Assembly (NCBI GenBank): GCA_031277685.1
Contig: JAITLV010000126.1
Location: forward strand, 62,001 to 126,000
Direction of reading: 5' to 3'
Length of the DNA stretch: 64,000 bases
DNA from: Sphingobacterium sp.
Lineage (GTDB): Bacteria > Bacteroidota > Bacteroidia > Sphingobacteriales > Sphingobacteriaceae
Below, in pieces: positions 45,839 through 55,502 of this stretch (positions within the stretch are counted from its first letter, which is position 1; the number at the start of each line of letters is the position of its first letter). A program made the translations under genes and the position numbers. Under the pieces are notes generated by a model. That model was not told the DNA's origin and made no database searches. It saw only the letters and a program-made list of their open reading frames with translations.

Positions 45839-46381
45839 TTACTTTGCTTTTTCAATTTTTATACGAGATGGCCCATCGCCATAATACGCAGGTTTCTGTT
45901 CAACCATTTTCGGATTGCCATTGGCATCTTTTTCCAATTTTTTAATTCCTGTCCGTGGTGCACGTCTGGTATCCAAATTCATCTTGAAAGAAATGGTCAC
46001 TTTATCATTCACGCCTAGACTATTCCCTTCATTATCAAAAACCTGCAAATCAGCTGCTGTAAACTTATCTGGAATATACATGCCATTCTTATTCTCCTTA
46101 TACGGCAAATCTAAACTGCCAATATAATCGCCTTTTCCCAGAGGCTCACTGTGTAATGAAACAGCAATTTTCATATCATTACGAACTGTCACATCACTAT
46201 TGAGATAAGGATAACCCGTCAGGCTAAATCGCTTACCATCATTTTCTTTATTCTCATATAATTTTTCAAATTGATCCGCATTAATGGGCGTAGCAGGCTG
46301 ATCAGTTCCGCCGTCACAACTTAATATAGCAAAAGTTGATACGGTAAGCAGCGCCATAATCGTCATTTTCATTGTTTTCAT
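45839..46381 (-). CDS. Putative lipoprotein with OB-fold-like features
   Basis: 180 residues; the signal MKTMKMTIMALLTVSTFAIL is followed by SC, a lipobox. The mature part has KRFSLTGYPYLNSDVTV and NDKVTISFKMNLDTRRA, which recall the strand pattern of OB-fold DUFs (tRNA_anti-like), but this is a weak resemblance. It is the upstream gene of a possible pair with the lipoprotein gene at 44987. Confidence 0.6.
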   Translation of the reverse strand: MKTMKMTIMALLTVSTFAILSCDGGTDQPATPINADQFEKLYENKENDGKRFSLTGYPYLNSDVTVRNDMKIAVSLHSEPLGKGDYIGSLDLPYKENKNGMYIPDKFTAADLQVFDNEGNSLGVNDKVTISFKMNLDTRRAPRTGIKKLEKDANGNPKMVEQKPAYYGDGPSRIKIEKAK

Positions 46382-46593
46382 GTTAGTGTAATTAAAAATA
46401 ATACATTAAATAAACTGAATTCACTTGTGTGGAAATGCCATATAGATATCAAATCCAACAATCAAATTTAAATGATGTGCAGTTCATTTTTAGATCACGC
46501 TAATATTCGCCTGAACCAAATGAATATCCGACTATCAATTAAAAAATTTCATTTACAGAACGACTGGATTTAGCTGTTGTCCTCATTTTTTTA

Positions 46594-47118
46594 TCATCGC
46601 AAAAAATAATAGAACTGTATAGCAAATGAATAGATCAGCATGAGAAATATCGTAACAGACAGAGCGTATAGCAAAGAATAATACCTTGCTATAAAATCAA
46701 AATTTCCTTTGCTACTTGGCAGATCCTCTTTATCAAAGTAAGTTTCAATCTCTGGTTTGACCACAATCGGAATATAATACATATACCGCTGGCCTGTTTT
46801 CAAGGTGATCCGTAACACAAAATATAATCTCAGCGACTCAAATAGATGATAAGATTCGATATCCTCGAAAAGAATACCTCTTCCATTTAGCAGGATTTGA
46901 TTTTCTTCAAATATGATTTGCTCTGGGCTTTTTTTTATTCTCGAGACAAAATAACTATAGGGCATGCCTATTACAACAATAGCATGCCATAACGGATAGC
47001 TATTGTTCATCCACATTGTGGTAAAAAACATGAGGACAAAAGAAATTAAAGCAGCATATAAACTATACCGACGCACCTGGTCGAAGTTATAGGCTTCCGT
47101 TTGTAATAACTGTTTCAT
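46594..47118 (-). CDS. Membrane protein of unknown function
   Basis: 174 residues. Two helices lie at about 17-37 (SLYAALISFVLMFFTTMWM) and 42-60, then a soluble stretch (ILFEDIESYHLFESLRLYFV) and one more helix near the end (YALSVTIFLMLIYSFAIQFY). The middle resembles PH-like domains found between paired helices in YdbT/YcxB-type proteins, a weak suggestion. Confidence 0.6.
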   Translation of the reverse strand: MKQLLQTEAYNFDQVRRYSLYAALISFVLMFFTTMWMNNSYPLWHAIVVIGMPYSYFVSRIKKSPEQIIFEENQILLNGRGILFEDIESYHLFESLRLYFVLRITLKTGQRYMYYIPIVVKPEIETYFDKEDLPSSKGNFDFIARYYSLLYALSVTIFLMLIYSFAIQFYYFLR

Positions 47119-47409
47119 ATAGCATTATTGATCTGTAGAATAAGGTCTGCAACAAAGCTGTTAATGAAAGTAAAACAGTGTACAATCAGCCTATTATTCT
47201 CTAGGGATAAAGCTAATACCTCTATGATCAAAATATTGAATGTATTTACAATTCGTCTAAATCCTTTTACAATATGGTTATTTCACTTCAACCTTTTAAT
47301 CTTGGGAAATTCATAACTAGCACAACAAAATGTGGCCTTAAGAGGTTGAGAAACTCAGGGGGAATAAATTTATGCATAGAGCTTACAGAGACCGAGCAAT
47401 CACCATTCA

Positions 47410-47766
47410 TCAGCCCACAACGGGTTCCCGTAAATTTTCAATCAGATGATGGTTCTCGATCCCCCATTTGTCAATGATTTCGATGATGGGCAATAAACTG
47501 GTTCCCAATTCACTTAAACTGTACTCAACCTTCAGCGGAAGTCCTGGATAAATTTTCTTTACTATAATACCGGCCTGTTCAAGTTCATGAAGCTGCATGT
47601 TGATTACTCTTGGGCTTGCATCATGAATAGCACGGTGTAATTCACTGGGACGTTTTATTCCTTTATTAATACCATCCAATATACAGGCTTTCCATTTCCC
47701 ACCAAGTATCTTCATGGTGACAACAATACCGCAGTCAAGATCTTCAGGAATCTTTCTAGTATACAT
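47410..47766 (-). CDS. HxlR-family transcriptional regulator
   Basis: 118 residues. The HxlR winged-helix signature is complete: KILGGKWKACILDGINKGIK, RPSELHRAIHDASPRVINMQ and LHELEQAGIIVKKIYPGLPL, VEYSLSELGTSLLPIIE. These small regulators usually bind repeats in the gap to a divergent gene, here the reductase at 47907. Repeats with the shared motif ATTTTTCCCT lie in that gap. The conserved N-terminal Cys (CGIV, residue 12) is a common redox or electrophile sensor position. Confidence 0.9.
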   Translation of the reverse strand: MYTRKIPEDLDCGIVVTMKILGGKWKACILDGINKGIKRPSELHRAIHDASPRVINMQLHELEQAGIIVKKIYPGLPLKVEYSLSELGTSLLPIIEIIDKWGIENHHLIENLREPVVG

Positions 47767-47808
47767 AAGTCATAATTTTCATTAAATCTAACGAATTTTC
47801 ATCTCTAT

Positions 47809-47845
47809 AGGGAATAATTTTTCCCTGGCTGAATCATTTTTCCCT
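47809..47845. promoter_or_regulatory. Repeated motif between HxlR and reductase genes, candidate operator
   Basis: AGGGAA-TAATTT-TTCCCT (47809-47826) is an inverted repeat, and ATTTTTCCCT occurs twice, at 47817-47826 and 47836-47845, 19 bp apart or nearly two helical turns. The arrangement suits two HxlR dimers bound side by side. Confidence 0.5.
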
Positions 47846-47906
47846 TATTGTAAGTACGCTGATAAGCCTTCATATTTGTCATATTAAACAATCATATACA
47901 GACAAA

Positions 47907-48794
47907 ATGGAAGCATTAAAAAATCAGATTAGTATTATAGGTCTAGGCCCTATGGGAATAAAAATAGCACAGCTTTACCTGCAAAAAGGGTTTCAGGTCA
48001 CTGTATACAATCGGACGGCAGCCAAAGCAGATCAACTGGTCCAACAAGGTGCCAGACTGGCTAAAACGGTACATGAGGCTATCGAGGCAAGTCCGATCAA
48101 CCTTGTTATTCTCCATAATTATACTGTCACAAGCGAGCTTTTTTCGACCCTGCAAAATGACAGTATTTTATCAGGGAAACTCGTTGTACAATTAACAACA
48201 GGTACCGCTCAAGAAGCACGCTTAAGTCAAACTTGGTTTAATTCCAGAGATGCAGATTATATCGATGGAGCAATACAAGTAGCTCCTGAACAAATGTCTC
48301 AACCTGATACAACCATTTTATTTTCGGGCAATCAAAAAAAATACATGGAAATCGAAGATAGCCTGAGAATTTTGGGTGGAAACCCAAAATATCTCGGAGA
48401 AAATATTGCCGCTGCAGCGGCACTGGACACCGCCACACTCTCTTATATCTATGGTGCAGCGGCAGGTTTTTTTCATGGTGCATTAATTGCGGAATCAGAA
48501 AATTTTGATGTCAGTGAATATGGGAATATTATTGCGGAAATAGCTCCTGGAATGGGGGAATTTCTAAAACATGAAGGTAAGGTAATCAGTAGTGGTGATT
48601 TTAAACTTTCGCAAAGCCCGCTCGCTATTTCTGTAGAAGCGACAGAAAGAATCCTCACTACAGCAAAATTAAGTGGAATAAATAGCGAATTTCCCGAATT
48701 TGTGGCTAATTGGCTCAGCAGGGCGAAAGATGCCGGCTATGAACAGGAAGAATTTGCGGCAGTAATCAAGACTTTACGCACACAACAGTTATAG
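47907..48794 (+). CDS. NAD(P)-dependent oxidoreductase, imine-reductase/6-phosphogluconate-dehydrogenase-like
   Basis: 295 residues. The Rossmann start is ISIIGLGPMGIKIAQLYLQK with VTVYNRTAAKADQLV, typical of the beta-hydroxyacid dehydrogenase superfamily and NADP-type. The dimer domain carries LDTATLSYIYGAAAGFFHGA. The end (SGINSEFPEFVANWLSRAKD) matches imine-reductase-like proteins. It is divergent from an HxlR regulator and probably induced by a toxic metabolite. Confidence 0.85.
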   Translation: MEALKNQISIIGLGPMGIKIAQLYLQKGFQVTVYNRTAAKADQLVQQGARLAKTVHEAIEASPINLVILHNYTVTSELFSTLQNDSILSGKLVVQLTTGTAQEARLSQTWFNSRDADYIDGAIQVAPEQMSQPDTTILFSGNQKKYMEIEDSLRILGGNPKYLGENIAAAAALDTATLSYIYGAAAGFFHGALIAESENFDVSEYGNIIAEIAPGMGEFLKHEGKVISSGDFKLSQSPLAISVEATERILTTAKLSGINSEFPEFVANWLSRAKDAGYEQEEFAAVIKTLRTQQL

Positions 48795-48840
48795 GATCGT
48801 CAGATCAATATAATATGGATTTCTATTTGAAAAAATGCTG

Positions 48841-48872
48841 TACTTGGATGGCTATAGAAGGTCATCCAAGTA
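48841..48872. terminator. Hairpin between convergent reductase and bestrophin genes
   Basis: TACTTGGATG (48841-48850) pairs perfectly with CATCCAAGTA (48863-48872). It sits between two gene stops (48794 and 48925) and can terminate both. Confidence 0.6.
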
Positions 48873-48924
48873 TAACGTAATATTCCTTACAGACATATTA
48901 TCACTAAAATTAAGACTTTTCCAA

Positions 48925-49809
48925 TTACAGAATATAATAGAATTCGTCCGCTGGTGGGTGTGGCTTCGTAGTGGGTTCACCGATTGCCTCCAATAAATTC
49001 ATCTCAATGGTCTGGCAGATTGTTGTCATCGGTGTATCCATCGGTTTATTTTCAAATGGATCTTGCATTAAGATCGCCGTACGTTCGATAATAATAAATA
49101 TAATTGGGATACCGATCGTCAACATCATTTTTACCAGTATCACGTCATCATTCAGGCTAAAAGGCAATAAAAGTGCAAACAGATAAATAAGGAAATGGAT
49201 TAACTTGCCATAGGACACTGGAAAAACTGTATTTTTTATCCGCTCACAACGTCCCATTGAATCAGAAAACCGTGTCAAAATCTCATCCGCAGCAACCTGT
49301 CTGAATTCTGTGATCAGCCCCTCCTCCGCCAATAACCGTAAATGCTTTGCATGAGCATTTAAAATACCATAAGCAGTATTTGTGTCCTTGATTTGATAAT
49401 TTTCAAGATAGTCTTTTACTCGTTTCGAATGTGTTTCTTTTCGCAAAGCTTCACTCAAGGCATAGTTCCATACAATTTGCCTTTCGACAAACATCTTCAA
49501 ATGAATATCCTGATCTCGAATAATAAAAGTTTGTAGCAGACGTATTAAACTACGCGAATCATTGACAATTGCTCCCCATACTATACGAGCTTCCCACCAC
49601 CGATCATAAGATTGTGCAGTTCGAAATGCCAGCAACAGCGATATTGCTGTACCCACAATGGCAATTAGAGACAAAGGAATCTCCAATGTGAGAAAATCTT
49701 TATGTTTTGCCAACAGGCCAACTAAACAGCCAAAAAAGACAATTCGTAACAGATCGGTCTGAATGGCTTTCAAAAAATATGAAACAGAGATCCTCCTATT
49801 GAGTAGCAT
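48925..49809 (-). CDS. Bestrophin family anion-channel-like protein
   Basis: The ATG at 49809 (MLLNRRISVSYFLKAIQTDL) is preferred and gives 294 residues. Bestrophin/UPF0187 features are LEIPLSLIAIVGTAISLLLA, FRTAQSYDRWWEARIVWGAI and the late DPFENKPMDTPMTTICQTIE segment. Bacterial members form pentameric ion channels of cytoplasmic membranes. The C-terminus ends in a Pro-rich run. Confidence 0.88.
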   Translation of the reverse strand: MLLNRRISVSYFLKAIQTDLLRIVFFGCLVGLLAKHKDFLTLEIPLSLIAIVGTAISLLLAFRTAQSYDRWWEARIVWGAIVNDSRSLIRLLQTFIIRDQDIHLKMFVERQIVWNYALSEALRKETHSKRVKDYLENYQIKDTNTAYGILNAHAKHLRLLAEEGLITEFRQVAADEILTRFSDSMGRCERIKNTVFPVSYGKLIHFLIYLFALLLPFSLNDDVILVKMMLTIGIPIIFIIIERTAILMQDPFENKPMDTPMTTICQTIEMNLLEAIGEPTTKPHPPADEFYYIL

Positions 49810-50033
49810 AGTACAGTGAATCTTTAATTGAAATAATACATCATATAAATCCGAAACTTGTTTTTTTGTTTTAGGATACCAACAACAAAAACTTAAAAAC
49901 CTGCAATAAAACACCTTATGTTTATTTCGAAACTTAAATAGTCTTATTGTTTTCAGGTAAAAAACAAAAATAATGCCGTGTTACAGAAGATTTCCTTAAA
50001 TTGTGTCAACTCGCTTTTATAGTATCAGAGACT

Positions 50034-50624
50034 ATGGAAAAATTAAATTTGGATAAAGAATATTGGGACCAACGTTATAGAAATCAAGAAATTGGATGGG
50101 ATATCGGCTATGCTTCTCCAGCCATTTTGAAGTATGCGGAGACTGTAATACCCAAAAATGCGTCTATTTTGATTCCAGGTTGTGGTAATTCGTACGAAGC
50201 AAAGGCACTATTTGAACAGGGTTTCGAAAACATCACTTTACTCGATATCGCGCCAACATTAGTGGATCAGGTGCAACAAGAGTTTGGAGAAACTACTCCT
50301 GTCCGGATTATCTGCCAAGATTTTTTCCAGCATGCGGAAAAGTACAATTTCATTCTAGAGCAGACTTTTTTCTGTGCGCTAGATCCAATACTACGTAAAC
50401 AATATAGGACTAAAATGGCAGCTCTACTCCATCCACAGGGCATTCTTGCAGGTTTGTTATTCAATAGGGAATTTACTAATCAAGGACCTCCTTTTGGCGG
50501 CAATGAAGTCGAATATCGCCAATTGTTTCATACAACTTTTGATATTTTGAAAATGGAGGACTGCTACAACAGCATACCGCAACGACAAGGTACCGAGCTT
50601 TTTATAGAATTAATAAAGAAATAA
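50034..50624 (+). CDS. Thiopurine S-methyltransferase-like SAM methyltransferase
   Basis: 196 residues from the ATG at 50034. It opens LDKEYWDQRYRNQEIGWDIG, the TPMT-family signature, with SAM motif ILIPGCGNSYEAKALFEQGF and motif II NITLLDIAPTLVDQVQQEFG. Bacterial TPMT-like enzymes methylate thiols, selenium or tellurium species; substrate here is not resolved. It converges with the SulP gene, the two stops being one base apart. Confidence 0.88.
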   Translation: MEKLNLDKEYWDQRYRNQEIGWDIGYASPAILKYAETVIPKNASILIPGCGNSYEAKALFEQGFENITLLDIAPTLVDQVQQEFGETTPVRIICQDFFQHAEKYNFILEQTFFCALDPILRKQYRTKMAALLHPQGILAGLLFNREFTNQGPPFGGNEVEYRQLFHTTFDILKMEDCYNSIPQRQGTELFIELIKK

Positions 50625-50625
50625 T

Positions 50626-52158
50626 TTACTTCCCGGGCATGACCTGATAGGTTGGATCTTCGTCGATATTGACGACAGCAATTCCCTCCGCGTTTTTGAG
50701 CAAAGAACGGCAATCTTCACTGAGATGCTTCAATACAATCTTCTTCTGTTGAGCAGCATAACGCTCAGTGATTTTATTTAGTACGTCTACGGCAGACATA
50801 TCGACCACCCGACTTTCTTTAAAATCCAAGATAACCTGATCAGGATCCTCCAAGATGTCAAACTTATCTAAAAAATTAGCCGTTGAACCAAAAAAAAGCG
50901 GGCCGTATATTTCATAATGTTTTACACCATCTTGGTCAATATATTTTCTCGCTCTAATACGTTTCGCATTATCCCAAGCAAAAACCAATGCAGATAGCAC
51001 AACACCAACAAGTACAGCCAAGGCCAAATTATGTAATACAACCGTAATTCCTGCGACGAGGATCCCTACAAAAATATCTGACTTCGGAAATTTGTTGACA
51101 ATACGAAAACTCACCCATTGAAAAGTGCCAATCGCAACCATCATCATCACCCCCACAAGTGCTGCCATGGGGATTTGCTCAATAAAAGGAGCCCCAACCA
51201 AAATAATCAGTAAGATTGTCATGGCTCCAATCAAAGCCGACAACCGGGTCCGCGCACCAGCATTCAAGTTGACCAAGGTCTGTGCTACCATCGCGCAACC
51301 GCCCATACCACCAAAAAAACCGTTAATTGCATTTCCTAGCCCCTGTGCCATAGATTCACGGTTCGCATTACCTTTACTAGCGGTAATTTCGTCTACCATA
51401 TTGAGTGTTAGAAGAGATTCCACAAGCCCCACTCCTGCCATAACGAGAGAATATGGAAAAATCAACTGTAATGTTTCCCAGTTCCAAGGAACATTTGGTA
51501 AATGAAAATGCGGCAATGAGCCACTGACCGAAGCGATGTCCACGACCTTTTTCGTTTCGATTCCAAAGAAGGAAACTAGACCAAAAACAACCAAAATAGC
51601 AATTAAAGAAGCTGGTATTGCTTTCGTTAGTCTAGGAAACCCAATGACGATTAACATCGTTAATAGTGTGAGTCCCCCCATAATATATAACGTCGTCCCA
51701 GACATCCATACCGCACCAGTTCCACTATTCACTTTAAACTGGACAACCTGTGCCATAAAAATTATAATAGCCAATCCATTTAAAAAACCGTACATCACAG
51801 GTTGTGGTATTAAGCGTACAAATTTCCCCCATTTGAATAATCCAACCAAAAACTGCAATATACCCGCTAAGACAACGGCTGCAAAAAGATATTCTATGCC
51901 GTGACTGGCAGCGAGCGCCATTAGAACCACCACAGTTGCTCCAGCACCGCCAGACACCATCCCTGGCCTTCCCCCGAAAACAGCCGTCACGAGCCCCATT
52001 AAAAAAGCGGCATAAAGTCCTGTCAAAGGCGGTAGACCAGCTAATATAGCAAAGGAAAGCGATTCAGGGATCATTGTCATTGCAACCGTCAAACCCGCAA
52101 ATAGCTCATTCTTAAAATTGACGGATCGCATATCAAAAAGTTGAAAGGTATTGTTCAT
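50626..52158 (-). CDS. SulP family inorganic anion transporter
   Basis: The ATG at 52158 (MNNTFQLFDMRSVNFKNELF) is preferred over 52212 and gives 510 residues. The SulP signature VAMTMIPESLSFAILAGLPP and about ten helices are present, followed by a C-terminal STAS domain (VILDFKESRVVDMSAVDVLN). The substrate could be sulfate, bicarbonate or another anion; not resolvable. A TACCTTTG promoter lies 33 bp upstream of the start. Confidence 0.92.
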   Translation of the reverse strand: MNNTFQLFDMRSVNFKNELFAGLTVAMTMIPESLSFAILAGLPPLTGLYAAFLMGLVTAVFGGRPGMVSGGAGATVVVLMALAASHGIEYLFAAVVLAGILQFLVGLFKWGKFVRLIPQPVMYGFLNGLAIIIFMAQVVQFKVNSGTGAVWMSGTTLYIMGGLTLLTMLIVIGFPRLTKAIPASLIAILVVFGLVSFFGIETKKVVDIASVSGSLPHFHLPNVPWNWETLQLIFPYSLVMAGVGLVESLLTLNMVDEITASKGNANRESMAQGLGNAINGFFGGMGGCAMVAQTLVNLNAGARTRLSALIGAMTILLIILVGAPFIEQIPMAALVGVMMMVAIGTFQWVSFRIVNKFPKSDIFVGILVAGITVVLHNLALAVLVGVVLSALVFAWDNAKRIRARKYIDQDGVKHYEIYGPLFFGSTANFLDKFDILEDPDQVILDFKESRVVDMSAVDVLNKITERYAAQQKKIVLKHLSEDCRSLLKNAEGIAVVNIDEDPTYQVMPGK

Positions 52159-52190
52159 ATCAAAATCTATTGAACAGTTATAAAGCGCTG

Positions 52191-52222
52191 CAAAGGTAAC
52201 AATACATACCACATATCAGCAA
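52191..52222 (-). promoter_or_regulatory. Promoter of the SulP gene
   Basis: On the minus strand TTG (52222-52220) is followed after 21 bp by TACCTTTG (52198-52191), both Bacteroidota consensus boxes, ending 33 bp before the ATG. Confidence 0.65.
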
Positions 52223-52327
52223 TGTACGTGCAGCTAAAAACGGAAAGAAAGTATAATCGTAAAAACACTTTTACCAAATATTTGTTATTGAATACAAGTT
52301 TTATTGCAAAACAGTATATTGACCCAT

Positions 52328-53899
52328 ATGAAACAATGTCCAGTTGCTAATCGTTATATTTTATTTTTGCTTATAAATATATTGGCTACTTGCTTTAGTG
52401 TCTACGCACAGTCCACAAAAGTGATTTCTTCAAATGACACTATCATTTCACTTCCGGTCACTCCAATGTTTATATCCGACAGTACACAACTAAAATCTCC
52501 TGATAGCACCAATAGTTTGCCTCGAAAAACGAATTTAAAAGATAGCATAGCTGTATCCATACAACAGGCAAAATGGATTTCCGATCGGATTAATGCCAAA
52601 TTACCTGATAGTCTCATAAATTATCAAAAGAAAAACTTTCTACGGGCTGGGATTGAATGGTTTTCCATTCAGGCAATACCAGCTTCGGTCAATTATTTCA
52701 TTCGAAAAGATCCTGTTTCCCATATTTCTTTCAAAAACTTCTTCAGTCATTTAAAGTTTTCTGCCTGGACCTGGGATGATAATCTTTTTGCGACCAACCA
52801 GATTGCCCACCCCTATCATGGCCAATTTTATTTCAATTCATTCCGATCAAACAATTTTAGTTTCCTACAATCAACGCTAGCGACCGTCGCTGGAAGTTAC
52901 ATTTGGGAGACGGCAGGTGAGACAGAGCCTCCTTCGATCAATGATATTATCAATACCAGTTTTGGTGGTACGATTCTTGGCGAAATGACCCACCGTCTAT
53001 CACACCATATTTTGGCCCGACCAAGCCTCACAAAAGGGCAACGCAATAAGAAAGAAATATTGGCAATGTTAATCAATCCAATAAATGGTTTAAACCGATT
53101 ACTCGATGGCCGATGGGGCAATACCACTAAAGGTAAAGTGATGGACAGCTCCCTGGTCCATACAGAAGTGGAATTAGGGATTCGTAGATTTGATGCCAAA
53201 GAGCATAATGTTCTTAGTCGCGGAAAAAATGACATCTATGCACGTATTAAGCTGATCTATAATAACGATGATATCGACAAAAAAAAACCGTTTGATGATT
53301 TTTTTCTGAATCTTGAGGTCGGATCAGATGATAGCTCCATCGTAAATGCAGTAAACGTTTACGCATCCCTCTATGGAAATCGCATATTGTCCAATTTAAC
53401 CGGCCGACACCGTGGCATTGTCTCGGCTCATTTTGATTTTTTGCGTAATGAAGCTTTCTACTATGGATCGCAAAGTATCAATTACAATATTTTTTCCAAT
53501 TTTAATATTAGTAAGCACAGTAAGTTGACCACGATCCTAGGCGGGGGACCAGTTGTACTGGCCGCTGTACCGGATCCGTATCTTCATTTTGGCGAAAGCC
53601 GCACCTATGATTACGGGCCCGGAGCAGATGTACGTGCATCAGCAACCCTAAGTGCGTTTAATCGTTTTAAATTTGGAATAGATTATCGTGGCGGTTATTT
53701 TGTAACAATCAGTGGCAACAAATCGCATCACTTTCTGCATACCGCATCGACAAGCGCGTCTGTACGAATCTGGAAAAACTTTGGGGTCAATCTGTATTCT
53801 GGATATTTCAGACTGGAGGGGCATTATCAAGACCATAATAACGTCAATAAAGATTATCCATTTATTCGTTTGGCCTTGGCCTATAACTCCGAGTATTAA
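52328..53899 (+). CDS. DUF3943 domain-containing exported protein
   Basis: 523 residues from the ATG at 52328 (MKQCPVANRYILFLLINILA), which gives a signal peptide ending near VYA/QS; the frame also allows 52304. DUF3943 features are AWTWDDNLFATNQIAHPYHG, QFYFNSFRSNNFSFLQSTLA and GGTILGEMTHRLSHHIL. The rest is beta-rich, consistent with an outer-membrane beta-barrel. Function unknown for the family. Confidence 0.85.
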   Translation: MKQCPVANRYILFLLINILATCFSVYAQSTKVISSNDTIISLPVTPMFISDSTQLKSPDSTNSLPRKTNLKDSIAVSIQQAKWISDRINAKLPDSLINYQKKNFLRAGIEWFSIQAIPASVNYFIRKDPVSHISFKNFFSHLKFSAWTWDDNLFATNQIAHPYHGQFYFNSFRSNNFSFLQSTLATVAGSYIWETAGETEPPSINDIINTSFGGTILGEMTHRLSHHILARPSLTKGQRNKKEILAMLINPINGLNRLLDGRWGNTTKGKVMDSSLVHTEVELGIRRFDAKEHNVLSRGKNDIYARIKLIYNNDDIDKKKPFDDFFLNLEVGSDDSSIVNAVNVYASLYGNRILSNLTGRHRGIVSAHFDFLRNEAFYYGSQSINYNIFSNFNISKHSKLTTILGGGPVVLAAVPDPYLHFGESRTYDYGPGADVRASATLSAFNRFKFGIDYRGGYFVTISGNKSHHFLHTASTSASVRIWKNFGVNLYSGYFRLEGHYQDHNNVNKDYPFIRLALAYNSEY

Positions 53900-53935
53900 A
53901 AAAAAGACTTAACCTTATTCGGTTAAGTCTTTTTT
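53900..53935. terminator. Bidirectional rho-independent terminator
   Basis: A 15-bp perfect stem (53900-53914 with 53921-53935, core GACTTAACC/GGTTAAGTC) encloses a 6-base loop; A and T runs flank it on both strands. It directly follows the DUF3943 stop and abuts the L,D-transpeptidase stop. Confidence 0.9.
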
Positions 53936-55384
53936 TTAATTTGTCCAGTACTTCTTCAGGGCCTCTTTCAAACGTGGATCGTAACCATAGATATCCGGGT
54001 AAGAAACAATCTTTCCATCATCATCAAGCCAAGTCGTATAATAAGTTAGGTATACAGGCATTTGACGTTTCAGCGTCACCCAGCGTGATTTGGATATAGA
54101 GTCTGTTGTGATTTCTTTTGCTATTTTCTCAGCCTGTTTTTCGTTATTGACAAGATAACTAGCCAAATCCACAGGTTTCTCCACACGGACACAACCATGA
54201 CTCACAGCACGGTTCGTCTGGCCAAACATCTGCTTTGCAGGGGTATCATGGAGGTAGATCGAATAGGCATTTTCAAACAAAAACTTCACATTTCCCAATG
54301 AGTTGTCTGAACCCGGGTTTTGTCTAAAACGGAATTTCTCCACAGAATCTGTATTCCAATTTACTGTAGTGGGATCCACTTGCTTACCCTTATAAAATGC
54401 CACCATATTACGCGAAGCCAGATAGTTGGGATTGTTCCGCACACTGGCTAACAATTCTTTTTTTACGATGCTACTGGGTATATTCCATACAGGATTGACC
54501 TGCATCGCATCCAAGATACCTTGCATGACCGGAGTTTCATGATTCTCCCCCTTACGAGTATAAGCAGGATTATCTGTCTCGCCCACACACACGTTCATCA
54601 ATTGACTGGTTTTACCGTCTTCCACAATGTGTAATCGCTGCTCAGGAATATTAACAAAAACATATTTCTCTGGGAAAGACTCCCCCATCCAACGTAGTTT
54701 TTCCAATACCATTAACACTTTCGTTCTTTGCGAATTATCCAAATTACCATGTTCCAACAAATCTTGGAATTGTGTATAATACTGGTTTTTGGGCTGGATG
54801 TCCGCTAGCAACGGCTCCATCTTCACACTGTCCAACAGGTGAACAACCCCAGCATAATTCATACGTTTCTGAGGTACAAAATACCTTCCGTACAAACGTT
54901 TCGGATTGATCACACCATATTTCACACTACTGACATAAGCAACCAATCCATCTGTTCCCAAAAGATCCAACTTAGCCAAAAGCGGATAAGACTCAGCTAC
55001 ATCTTTAGGTTTCAGTTTCCGAAGGGAAAATAAGGTTTCTTTGATCTCCGTTGTATGGAAATAACTACTCCGTATTCCATGTTCATCACTACGTTCAAGA
55101 TAATTCAATAGGGTATCAATGCTTCCATCGAATAGATGTCCGGATATTAAAGTCATCCCTTCAGTTGAATCAGACAACTCCTTCATCCAACTCGGATTAT
55201 GTAATTTAGATTTCTGCTGACCATATACCTCATGGAACACTTTCACATAAGCCGTCGTATCAAATTCTTTATAAGACTTTTGTTCAAAACCTTTTGCGAG
55301 TACATCACCATAAGTTGGTGGATTCTCTTTACAGGAAAAAAATACTATTGAAACGAAGGAAATAAAAACTAAAAAACGTGACAT
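53936..55384 (-). CDS. L,D-transpeptidase (YcbB/LdtD-like) lipoprotein
   Basis: The frame continues into the fbp gene to 55675, but the start at 55384 (MSRFLVFISFVSIVFFSCKE) gives 482 residues and a lipobox (FFSC). The scaffold domain precedes the YkuD domain, which has the nucleophile motif HGCVRV (Cys398) and upstream HDTPAKQMFGQTNRAVS. It should form 3-3 cross-links in peptidoglycan or attach proteins to it. A TATCTTTG box (55440-55447, minus) lies upstream in the gap to fbp. Confidence 0.92.
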   Translation of the reverse strand: MSRFLVFISFVSIVFFSCKENPPTYGDVLAKGFEQKSYKEFDTTAYVKVFHEVYGQQKSKLHNPSWMKELSDSTEGMTLISGHLFDGSIDTLLNYLERSDEHGIRSSYFHTTEIKETLFSLRKLKPKDVAESYPLLAKLDLLGTDGLVAYVSSVKYGVINPKRLYGRYFVPQKRMNYAGVVHLLDSVKMEPLLADIQPKNQYYTQFQDLLEHGNLDNSQRTKVLMVLEKLRWMGESFPEKYVFVNIPEQRLHIVEDGKTSQLMNVCVGETDNPAYTRKGENHETPVMQGILDAMQVNPVWNIPSSIVKKELLASVRNNPNYLASRNMVAFYKGKQVDPTTVNWNTDSVEKFRFRQNPGSDNSLGNVKFLFENAYSIYLHDTPAKQMFGQTNRAVSHGCVRVEKPVDLASYLVNNEKQAEKIAKEITTDSISKSRWVTLKRQMPVYLTYYTTWLDDDGKIVSYPDIYGYDPRLKEALKKYWTN

Positions 55385-55403
55385 ACTACAAATAATGAAA
55401 AAG

Positions 55404-55431
55404 AAATGGCTTCGCAATAATGAAGCCATTT
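55404..55431 (-). terminator. Terminator after fbp
   Basis: AAATGGCTTC (55404-55413) pairs with GAAGCCATTT (55422-55431). On the minus strand it follows the fbp stop (55503) and is followed by CTTTTTC, fitting termination before the L,D-transpeptidase gene. Confidence 0.6.
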
Positions 55432-55439
55432 TCTGAGGA

Positions 55440-55447
55440 CAAAGATA
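55440..55447 (-). promoter_or_regulatory. TAnnTTTG -7 element for the L,D-transpeptidase gene
   Basis: The minus strand reads TATCTTTG, 55 bp before the start at 55384. A TTTG 15 bp further upstream is closer than the usual spacing. Its position suggests a separate transcript from fbp. Confidence 0.45.
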
Positions 55448-55502
55448 ATTAATTCTTATTGGCAAACGAATCTTACCTGTCATCGAATCACTACAGAATG
55501 AA

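Noticed and set aside
51125..51505. 126-residue ORF opposite the SulP gene
   Set aside because: It is a shadow frame of a well-matched transporter gene.
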